Below are positions 1 to 7,200 of a stretch of DNA of 7,320 nucleotides, piece after piece; position 1 is the stretch's first letter; each line of letters opens with the position of its first letter. Source of the stretch: MWDT01 sp035506315 (GTDB taxonomy: Bacteria; Verrucomicrobiota; Verrucomicrobiia; Opitutales; Opitutaceae); contig DATJPQ010000170.1 in the NCBI GenBank assembly GCA_035506315.1, positions 1-7,320 on the forward strand, in the 5' to 3' direction. The position numbers and the translations under genes were made by a program. Below the pieces are notes generated by a model, which was given only the letters and a program-made list of their open reading frames with translations, did no database searches and was not told the origin of the DNA.

Positions 1-128
1 TCGCGGTCGCCGAGGAGGGCGCGCGACTTGGCGAGCTCAGGGTTCCAGTCGGGCAGGGGAGCGCGTTGCGGGAGCGGCGTCAGGGCGCCCCGCACCCGGG
101 AAAGGATGGCTTCGCGGTCGGTGTTCAT
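1..128 (-). CDS. lutC: LutC/YkgG-type LUD-domain protein, N-terminal part only
   Basis: This is the 5' end of a minus-strand gene; 42 codons lie in the window and the rest runs off the left edge. The ATG is at 128-126 and the visible protein begins MNTDREAILSRVRGAL, then a Pro-rich stretch (LTPLPQRAPLPDW). An opening of the type 'xxREAILxRVRxAL' is typical of LutC/YkgG (LUD domain) proteins, the third subunit of the LutABC L-lactate oxidation complex, which works in the cytoplasm. The assignment rests on this short N-terminus plus context: lutA and lutB lie upstream on the same strand. No clear Shine-Dalgarno site precedes the ATG. The right-hand edge of an inverted-repeat element lies only 15 bases upstream of the start codon. 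The LUD core is outside the window, so its integrity cannot be judged. Confidence 0.72.
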   Translation of the reverse strand, partial: MNTDREAILSRVRGALTPLPQRAPLPDWNPELAKSRALLGDR

Positions 129-143
129 GATGTGCGGAAGATT

Positions 144-398
144 TTACAGGAGGGCGCAGAGGAAGCAGAGATAATTACCACGGATGGCACGGATCGGAAT
201 GGATATGATGCTCGAAAGATACGGAAATTTCTGGCCGCAAAAAAGCACAAGAATATTGCAGGTAATCGCTGTAACTTGCGTCGCGCCCATAGGCGCGCGA
301 AAGTGGTTGGCCGGAGCCCCAAACGTTCTTTGCGCATTTTTGCGGCAAATCGGATCGGTCCACTTTGCATTCTCCGCTACCTCTGCGGCCTCCTGTAA
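144..398. repeat. Nested inverted-repeat element between the OPT gene and lutC
   Basis: The 279-base gap between the OPT stop codon and the lutC start is almost filled by a structured element. Its ends, 144-170 and 372-398, are inverted repeats matching at 24 of 27 positions. A second pair lies inside: 234-253 against 326-346, both carrying GCCGCAAAAA in inverted sense, with one indel. A small GC-rich hairpin sits near the centre (281-300, TCGCGCC...GGCGCGCGA). The outer arms are built of degenerate 9-nt units, and 180-197 is two further 9-nt units (ACGGATGGC, ACGGATCGG). I see no coding capacity. It could be a MITE-like remnant, two oppositely oriented copies of a dispersed intergenic repeat, or a structured RNA spacer in the lut transcript. 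The inverted repeats are seen directly; the nature of the element is inference. Confidence 0.7.
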
Positions 399-407
399 GA
401 AAAGGGT

Positions 408-2699
408 TCATCCGGATTTCTTGCTGGTCAGGAGTTTCTCGCGGCCGACGAGGTACAGGTAGCCGACGAGGACGGCGTAGGGCAGGAGCGAGAGCGCGTC
501 GGAATGCGGGCCGTTGAAGAAGGGGTTGTTCGCGGTGGACCAGGTGTTGAAAAACGCGTCCACCGGAACCAGCACGCCCGCCAGGAACGCGATGCCGATC
601 CCGGCGATCGCTCCGCCCGCAATGTAGCCGGATGCGAGCAACACCCCGGGGCTCTTGTCGCTTTCGGCGGCGAGACCCTCGGCGTCGAGGTGCGCGTGGC
701 TCGGTTGCTTTTTCCAGTACCGGTCCACCAGCCAGCGGATGATTCCGCCCACGAGGAGCGGCGACGAGGTGGAGAGGGGCAGGTACACGCCGACGGCGAA
801 CGCCAGCGACGGAATACCCGACAGCTCGAGGGTGATCGCGATGAAGACCCCAAACAGCACGAGGGCCCACGGCAGCTGCCGGTCGAGAATGCCCTTGATG
901 ATATAGCTCATCAATGTGGCTTTGGGGGCCAAAAATTTGCGGACCTCGGTGCCGTCGGGGCGTTTTTTATAGACGCCATTGATGCCGGGATCGACCAGCC
1001 ACACGGCCTCGCCGCGATCGTTCACCAGGTATTTGCCGGCGGGGCCGCCCGTGGTGTCGGTCTTGTGCCACACATGATAGGTGGCGGAGTCGTCGCGGGC
1101 CTGCGGGCCGGTCAATCCGGCCGTGGCGGTCAGCGGCGCCACGTCGGTATGCAACCCGGGTGCGACCTGCGCGGCCGGCATGTAAACCGTCTCGTTGTCG
1201 TTTAGCTGCAGGAGAATCGGACCCAGGACGAGCGCCGACGCGAAAGCGCCGACGAGGATGGCGTATTGTTGGAGCTTCGGCGTGCCGCCGACGAGGAAGC
1301 CGGTTTTCAAATCCTGCGACGTCGTGCCGCCGTTGGAGGCCGCGATGCAGACGATGGCACCGACCGAAAGCGCGGTGACGTAGTAGCGCGAGCCCGTCCA
1401 GCCGATGACGAGGAAGATCAGGCAGGTCAGAAGCAGAGTGGCGACCGTCATACCCGAGATCGGATTGGAGGAAGAACCGATCTCGCCGGTGAGCCGTGAG
1501 GAAACCGTGACGAACAGGAAACCGAACACGACGATGAGCAAAGCCCCGAGCAGGTTCATGTGCAGCGGCGTGGCGAACACGATCGCCGCCATCAGCACCA
1601 CCAGGCCGATGCCGACAAATTTCAACGACAGGTCGCGGTCGGTGCGAACGACCTCACCGGGTGTCGCGGTGCTCGGGGCGCGGAAAATCCGCAGGTCGCC
1701 CAGCCCGCCCTTCATGCCATGCCAGATCGTCGGCAACGAGCGGGCGACGCTGATGATGCCGCCGGCCGCGACCGCACCGGCGCCGATGTAGAGCACGTAG
1801 GCGTTGCGGATATCGTCGGGAGCCATCGTAGAGATCGGGTCATGGCCCGGAGCCAGCGGCCCTGCGACTTTTTCGCCGAAAAACTTGATCATCGGGATCA
1901 GCACCAGGTAGGCGAGCACACCGCCGGCACACATGATCGAGGAGATCCGCAGCCCGATGATGTAGCCCACGCCGAGCAACTCGGGCGAAATCTCCACGCC
2001 GACCGAACCGCCCCGGAAGGGGGCGCCAAAGATTTTCTCCGGGATGTCCTTCCAGCCCTTGAGCGCAAGATTGAGCGTCTTGTAGAGAAGGCCGACGCCG
2101 AAGCCGGTGAAGATCACCTTGCCGCCGGCGGACTTTCCCAGCCCTGCAGCGGTCGCGACGGCCATGTCGCGTTGCGCCGTGTCCGACGCCGCGGCGCGGC
2201 TTTCGGGGGAGGCGCCGGCGATGAGGACGGCGGCGCAGGCCGTGCCCTCGGGGTATTTGAGTTCGCTGTGGTCCTTGACGATCAGCGCGCGGCGGAGCGG
2301 AATCATCATCAGGATGCCGAGCAGGCCCCCGAGAATGGCGACGAGCATCACCCGGGTGATTTCGAGTTCGAACCCCAGGATGAGGATGGCGGGCATCGTC
2401 GCGCCGAGGCCAAAGGCGATCGACTCTCCGGCCGAACCCGCGGTTTGCGAGATGTTGTTTTCGAGGATGGTCGCGTCGCGTCCGCCGAACTTCGACCATG
2501 CCCGGAACAGGGCGAGCGAAATCACCGCCACCGGGATCGAGGCGCTGACGGTCAGGCCGACCTTGAGCACAAGATAGAGCGACGAAGCACCGAAAACGAT
2601 GCCGAGAATTGTGCCGGTGACGACTGCGCGCAGGGTAAATTCCCGCATGGTTGCGACCGACGCGGGAATGAAGGGTTCGAAATTTTTGGGTGAAGACAT
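408..2699 (-). CDS. OPT-superfamily oligopeptide-type transporter
   Basis: A 763-residue polytopic inner-membrane protein, a usual length for prokaryotic OPT-superfamily members. Family hallmarks are visible in order: first hydrophobic segments at about 22-67; NNISQTAGSAGESIAFG at 81-97; KYPEGTACAAVLIAG at 148-162; membrane segments at about 240-275, 300-320 and 360-400; GEIGSSSNPISGMTVATLL at 405-423; NGGTTSQDLKTGFLVGGTPK at 456-475; and a conserved C-terminal core, PSLAFAVGVYLPLSTSSPLL, at 630-649. A hydrophilic stretch at about 499-606 (rich in D, G, T and K) is probably an extracytoplasmic loop. OPT proteins move oligopeptides or metal-chelate-like compounds by secondary transport; the substrate here is unknown. 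The gene lies between lutB and lutC on the same strand, 115 bases after lutB, so it is probably co-transcribed. The ATG at 2699 gives a normal N-terminus, although no strong Shine-Dalgarno site precedes it. No frameshift is seen. Confidence 0.93.
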   Translation of the reverse strand: MSSPKNFEPFIPASVATMREFTLRAVVTGTILGIVFGASSLYLVLKVGLTVSASIPVAVISLALFRAWSKFGGRDATILENNISQTAGSAGESIAFGLGATMPAILILGFELEITRVMLVAILGGLLGILMMIPLRRALIVKDHSELKYPEGTACAAVLIAGASPESRAAASDTAQRDMAVATAAGLGKSAGGKVIFTGFGVGLLYKTLNLALKGWKDIPEKIFGAPFRGGSVGVEISPELLGVGYIIGLRISSIMCAGGVLAYLVLIPMIKFFGEKVAGPLAPGHDPISTMAPDDIRNAYVLYIGAGAVAAGGIISVARSLPTIWHGMKGGLGDLRIFRAPSTATPGEVVRTDRDLSLKFVGIGLVVLMAAIVFATPLHMNLLGALLIVVFGFLFVTVSSRLTGEIGSSSNPISGMTVATLLLTCLIFLVIGWTGSRYYVTALSVGAIVCIAASNGGTTSQDLKTGFLVGGTPKLQQYAILVGAFASALVLGPILLQLNDNETVYMPAAQVAPGLHTDVAPLTATAGLTGPQARDDSATYHVWHKTDTTGGPAGKYLVNDRGEAVWLVDPGINGVYKKRPDGTEVRKFLAPKATLMSYIIKGILDRQLPWALVLFGVFIAITLELSGIPSLAFAVGVYLPLSTSSPLLVGGIIRWLVDRYWKKQPSHAHLDAEGLAAESDKSPGVLLASGYIAGGAIAGIGIAFLAGVLVPVDAFFNTWSTANNPFFNGPHSDALSLLPYAVLVGYLYLVGREKLLTSKKSG

Positions 2700-2742
2700 G
2701 AAAAGATGCGAAAAGGATGCGTCGGTATGCGCAACTAGCCAG

Positions 2743-2803
2743 TGGCAGGAGCGAGTTTACTCGCGATTTGCCCGGTGCCAGCGCCCGGGCGATCGCGGCT
2801 ACA
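2743..2803. repeat. REP-like palindromic repeat between lutB and the OPT gene
   Basis: The 115-base gap between lutB and the OPT gene contains two adjacent hairpins. The first is GCGAG (2751-2755), loop TTTA, CTCGC (2760-2764). The second has an outer stem CGCGAT (2762-2767) pairing with ATCGCG (2792-2797) and an inner stem GCCCGG (2770-2775) pairing with CCGGGC (2785-2790). The first unit, GGAGCGAGTTTACTCGCGAT, closely resembles the GGAGCGAGCnTGCTCGCGA repeats known as REP elements in Pseudomonas and seen in other high-GC genomes. It is probably transcribed in the lut message, where it could stabilise lutAB RNA or damp expression of the downstream genes. Confidence 0.6.
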
Positions 2804-2814
2804 TTCGGAGAAAG

Positions 2815-4235
<1,421 letters not shown>

Positions 4236-4236
<1 letters not shown>

Positions 4237-5003
4237 CAGAGCAAACCGCCGTTTTTGAGCGCGTCGCGCAGCACCTGGGCGATGTGCTGCGTCTTCAGGG
4301 GAGTACCGTCCTTCCCGGCGATGCCGCCGAGATGCATCAGGCAGCTCGTGTCGACACCGACGAGGAGATCGGGCCGGGCCGCCCGGATGTGGTCAAGTTT
4401 CAAGTGACCCATCGCGGACGAGATGTGGGGCAGCGTGACCGAGAATGTGCCGCCGAAACCGCAGCATTGCTCGGCTTCGCCGAATTCGACCAGCTTGACG
4501 CCGGCGAGCGAGCGCAACAACGCGCGGACGGCGTCGGCGGTGCCGGTGCCGCGGGCATGGCAGGAGCGGTGAAAGGCGATCGAGGCGTCGTAACGTCCCG
4601 GCCAGGAGGAGACGCCGAGGCCGTTGACGATGAAATCGGTGAATTCCCACGCGCGGCGGCCGAGTGCCTCGATCTCCGGGAGGTCGGGCTCCCGGGCGAA
4701 TTCGAGCGGCGCGCCGTGGTAGAGCATCGCGGCGCACGAGCTGCTCGGCACGATCACGGGCGTGTCGCCGGCGAAGGTGCGCACGGTGTGGCGCACGACG
4801 CGGCGCGACGCCGTCCAATCGCCGGCGTTGAACGCCGGCTGGCCGCAGCAGATTTGCGCCTCGGGAAACTCGACCGTGCAGCCGAGATGTTCGAGAACCT
4901 CGACGGTCGCGCGGGCGGCATCGTCGTAAAACGCATCGCACAGGCACGTAGCCATCAGATGCACCCGTTTGCCGGTCGGACGCTGGCGTTCGGAGTTGGA
5001 CAT
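4236..5003 (-). CDS. lutA: LutA-type lactate-oxidation Fe-S protein (two CCG domains)
   Basis: A 255-residue cytoplasmic protein of the LutA/YkgE/LldE family. It has two cysteine-rich CCG-type domains: ICCGQPAFNAG at 51-61 and QCCGFGGTFSV at 179-189. Supporting cysteines lie in MATCLCDAF (18-26), PSSSC (86-90), HRSCHARG (145-152) and DTSCLMHLGG (218-227). The same CCG fold occurs in heterodisulfide reductase HdrB and glycolate oxidase GlcF, but the small size and the lutB partner point to LutA. The N-terminus has about 12 extra polar residues before the first beta strand. The ATG at 5003 is preceded by GGGAGG (5021-5016), with a longish 12-base spacer. It is the first gene of the minus-strand lut operon, starts at the divergent control region shared with rhaB, and is joined to lutB by a TGATG overlap. 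Confidence 0.95.
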
Positions 5004-5143
5004 GACGGAAAAGTGCCTCCCACGCTGTGCACACGCATCGCCCGCGCAAACTCAAAACGGGAAGGATGCGCGCGTTTTTGGTAGATTTCGCGAAAGCGAA
5101 CCGCCACGCTGCGCGGCGCATATTCCTTCAACCCAACGCCGCC
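5004..5143. promoter_or_regulatory. Divergent control region between lutA and rhaB
   Basis: These 140 bases separate the two outward-facing starts and must hold the promoters and any operator for both units. Visible elements are an 8-base perfect palindrome TGTGCACA (5026-5033), just upstream of the lutA Shine-Dalgarno-like site, and TTTCGCGAAA (5086-5095), a perfect 10-base palindrome overlapping a perfect hairpin TTCGC-GAAA-GCGAA (5087-5100). A TGCGC/GCGCA inverted repeat lies at about 5110-5120. I could not pick out convincing -35/-10 pairs for either direction. The palindromes are plausible regulator sites, for example for a rhamnose- or lactate-responsive repressor, but no regulator gene is in the window. 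Confidence 0.55.
5016..5021 (-). promoter_or_regulatory. Possible ribosome binding site of lutA
   Basis: GGGAGG on the minus strand, 12 bases before the lutA ATG. It is the only recognisable Shine-Dalgarno-like site before any start in the window; the spacing is longer than the usual 5-9 bases, so its use is uncertain. Confidence 0.4.
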
Positions 5144-6577
5144 ATGGCTTCACCTTTATTTATTGCCGCCGTCGATCTCGGTGCCACCAGCGGTCGCGTC
5201 ATGCTGGGAAAGTGGGCGAAAAACCGCCTCACGCTGACCGAGGCGCACCGTTTTCCCAACGCGTTTCGCTCGCTCGGATCGCACGACTACTGGGACATCG
5301 GGACGCTCTGGCACGAAGTGCAGACGGGCCTCCGCAAAGCGGGGGCGGCGTTGCCGCGGGGCGCCCGACTCGCCTCGGTCGGCGTCGACACCTGGGGCGT
5401 CGATTACGTGTTGCTCGACGACGCCGGCCGCCTCGTGTTTCCGTTGCACGCGTACCGCGACGGCCGCACCCAGGCCGGCCTGAAGCATCTCGGCGGCACC
5501 CGTGCCGCGCTCGAGCGGATTTACGCCGCCACCGGCATCCCCAACGTATTTTACAACTCTTCGTTGCAACTCGCCGAAGTGGTCGCCAGCTGTCCGGCGA
5601 TCACCGATCTGGCCACGCACTGTCTGTTCCTGCCCGATTACATCAATTATCTGCTGTCGGGCCGCATGGCGAACGAGCTCTCCATTGCCAGCACGTCGCA
5701 GTTGCTCGACGTGCACTCGACGGACTGGTCCCGCGCGACGCTCGATTATTTCCACATTCCGGCCCACTGGTTCTCCAAGCCGGTGCTCGCCGGCACGAAG
5801 CTCGGAGCCGTGCAGAGCCTGCCGGAGCTCAAGGGCACGCCTGTGATTGCGGTGCCCGGGCATGATACCGCCTGCGCCTTCGACGCGATGCCCGCCGCCC
5901 CCGACGGCAACGACCTCTTCCTCAGTTCGGGCACCTGGTCGCTGGTCGGCTTCGAGAGCGACAGCCCGGTGCTCGGTGCCGAGGCGCTCGCCGCTCGCGT
6001 TGCCAACGAACGCATCGGCGACGGCCGCTACCGGCCGCTCACCAACGTCATTGGTTTCTGGCTCCTCGAGGGCGTAATGAAGGACCTGGCCCGGCGCCCG
6101 CAAAGCGAACAGGAGCGTGCCGTGCTCAATGCCCACGCCGCCCGGCTGCCGGCACCCAAGTCGCTGCTCAACGTGGCCGATCCGGCGTTTGCCAATCCGC
6201 CCTCGATGCGCGCGGCGATCGATGCGCAGTTGAAACGGCACAAGGTGGCGCCGCCGGGCAACCTCGCCGGTTACCTGCGCCTGATTTGCGACTCTCTCGG
6301 CCGCGGCCATGCCGATGCCAAGGCGGCCTTCGAACGCATGACCGGACGCCAGTTCAAACGCATCCTCGTGGTCGGTGGCGGCTCGCGGAACCGTCTGATG
6401 TGCCAGGCCACCGCCGACGCCGCGGGCATCCCGGTGGTGTCGTTCAGCCTCGAGGGCACCGCCGTCGGCAACATGGCCCGCCAGCTCATCGCGCTTGGCG
6501 CGGTGAAGAACCTGGCGACGTTCCGCCGTCTGCTCGGTGCGACCCTGGCCCAGCAGATCTACGAACCGCGTGGGTGA
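5144..6577 (+). CDS. rhaB: Rhamnulokinase, FGGY carbohydrate kinase family
   Basis: The enzyme transfers phosphate from ATP to L-rhamnulose, giving L-rhamnulose 1-phosphate, the kinase step of L-rhamnose breakdown in the cytoplasm. From ATG 5144 the protein has 477 residues, close to E. coli RhaB (489). FGGY features appear in order: phosphate-binding AAVDLGATSGRVMLGKW at 8-24; VGVDTWGVDYVLLD at 79-92; HAYRDGRT at 102-109; LFLPDYINYLLSGR at 161-174; PGHDTACAFDAMPA at 238-251, with D241 as likely catalytic base; LFLSSGTWSLVGFES at 258-272; and the nucleotide-binding VVGGGSRNRLMCQATADA at 409-426. The frame is open back to GTG 5027, but similarity to kinases starts only at MASPLFIAAVDLG, so 5144 is chosen; no Shine-Dalgarno site precedes it. 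Motif order favours RhaB over fuculokinase or xylulokinase. Confidence 0.93.
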   Translation: MASPLFIAAVDLGATSGRVMLGKWAKNRLTLTEAHRFPNAFRSLGSHDYWDIGTLWHEVQTGLRKAGAALPRGARLASVGVDTWGVDYVLLDDAGRLVFPLHAYRDGRTQAGLKHLGGTRAALERIYAATGIPNVFYNSSLQLAEVVASCPAITDLATHCLFLPDYINYLLSGRMANELSIASTSQLLDVHSTDWSRATLDYFHIPAHWFSKPVLAGTKLGAVQSLPELKGTPVIAVPGHDTACAFDAMPAAPDGNDLFLSSGTWSLVGFESDSPVLGAEALAARVANERIGDGRYRPLTNVIGFWLLEGVMKDLARRPQSEQERAVLNAHAARLPAPKSLLNVADPAFANPPSMRAAIDAQLKRHKVAPPGNLAGYLRLICDSLGRGHADAKAAFERMTGRQFKRILVVGGGSRNRLMCQATADAAGIPVVSFSLEGTAVGNMARQLIALGAVKNLATFRRLLGATLAQQIYEPRG

Positions 6578-6648
6578 AGTTTGCCAATTGCCCACGTACC
6601 GGTAATTTCCTCCGCCTTTTAGTCCGGTCATTCACGATCACTCTTCCA

Positions 6649-7059
6649 ATGAAAACTCGCCTGTCGCGTTTCTCCCTTTCCCTCGCCGTCCTGCTCGTCG
6701 GCCTTAGTCTGCTGACGGGCTGCCAGACGGAGGCCTCGAAGGTGCTGAACCTTACCATCGCCGACCACGGCCGGGCGGTGAGCGTCAAGAAGGGCGAGCC
6801 CATCCAGATTGTGTTGGAGGGTAATCCCACCACCGGACTCACGTGGCTGGTCGATGATTTGGATGTGAAAGTGGTCGCGCTGGCCGGCACGCCCTCGTAT
6901 GCGCCGTCAAGCGATGCTTTGGGTGCTGGCGGCAAGTTCACCTTCAACTTTACCGCTCTGGCCCGCGGGCAGACGAACATGCGGATAATTTATATCAAGC
7001 CGTCCGAGCGGGGCCGTGATCCCGACAAGACCTTTGCGATCATGATCACCGTCCGCTGA
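6649..7059 (+). CDS. Chagasin-like (inhibitor I42) lipoprotein
   Basis: A 136-residue exported lipoprotein. The N-terminus has a basic start (MKTRLSR), a hydrophobic core at about 8-21 and a lipobox LTGC at 22-25, so C25 would be lipidated after signal peptidase II cleavage. The mature domain matches the chagasin/ICP fold (proteinase inhibitor I42, Pfam PF09394): the L2-loop motif NPTTGLTW at 59-66, a Gly-rich GAGGKFTFNF at 92-101, and ARGQTNMRIIYIKPSE at 105-120 ending in the beta strand TFAIMITVR. Family members inhibit papain-like cysteine peptidases. The usual aromatic RPW/F motif of the third loop is KPSE here, so inhibitory activity is uncertain. The frame is open back to 6286, but ATG 6649 gives a proper signal peptide. 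It lies 71 bases after rhaB on the same strand; a functional link to rhamnose use is not evident. Confidence 0.85.
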   Translation: MKTRLSRFSLSLAVLLVGLSLLTGCQTEASKVLNLTIADHGRAVSVKKGEPIQIVLEGNPTTGLTWLVDDLDVKVVALAGTPSYAPSSDALGAGGKFTFNFTALARGQTNMRIIYIKPSERGRDPDKTFAIMITVR

Positions 7060-7073
7060 CGGGATGGGCAACC

Positions 7074-7103
7074 GGGCCTGCAGGCCCAAAATCCGGGATT
7101 TTG
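7074..7103 (+). terminator. Tandem hairpins after the lipoprotein gene, possible terminator
   Basis: Fifteen bases after the stop codon is a perfect 14-base palindrome GGGCCTGCAGGCCC (7074-7087). It is followed at once by CAAAATCC-G-GGATTTTG (7087-7103), a second perfect inverted repeat. The position suits a transcription terminator, but there is no clean run of T after the first stem, so it may instead be part of the repeat cluster to its right. Confidence 0.35.
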
Positions 7104-7107
7104 CAGG

Positions 7108-7200
7108 GCAGCGAGTTTGCCCGTTCGATAGGGCCTTGAACCCGTCGAAGGGCTCGCGCTCTGACGTACCGCGCGAGCAAGCTCGCCGCCTACGGGGAAC
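7108..7200. repeat. Palindromic repeat cluster with a GCGAG/CTCGC core
   Basis: This sits in the 261-base gene-free right end. A long-range inverted repeat pairs GCGAG-TTT-GCCC (7111-7122) with GGGCTCGC (7150-7157). A perfect palindromic unit, GCGAGC-AA-GCTCGC, follows at 7173-7186, flanked by CCGC and CGCCTACGGGG. Read on the minus strand this unit, GGCGAGCTTGCTCGCGCGG, resembles the REP-like unit at 2743-2767, and GCGAGTTT at 7111 matches the start of that unit. The resemblance suggests members of one dispersed intergenic family. Confidence 0.5.

Noticed and set aside
144..398. CRISPR array
   Set aside because: The repeats are inverted pairs and short 9-nt units, not regularly spaced direct repeats with unique spacers, and no cas gene is present.
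66..462. Short plus-strand frames across the OPT-lutC gap
   Set aside because: They run through the inverted-repeat element and antisense to flanking genes; no coding character.
1560..2693. A 377-codon plus-strand open frame opposite the OPT gene
   Set aside because: Its residues are dominated by R, D, G, A, H and Q, as expected from antisense of membrane-segment codons; no motif or start signal.
5027..5143. A 39-codon N-terminal extension of rhaB from GTG 5027
   Set aside because: It would place coding sequence over the divergent control region, and kinase similarity begins only at ATG 5144.
5156..6631. A 491-codon minus-strand open frame opposite rhaB
   Set aside because: It is the antisense shadow of a well-supported kinase; low complexity rich in R, G, A, E and V, with no domain signature.
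6286..6648. Upstream extension of the lipoprotein frame into rhaB
   Set aside because: The extension is out of frame with rhaB and Arg-rich; starting at 6649 yields a proper signal peptide and lipobox.
6578..6648. Terminator between rhaB and the lipoprotein gene
   Set aside because: Only a weak ACCGG/CCGGT pairing with a long loop is visible, without a T-run; not enough for a call.
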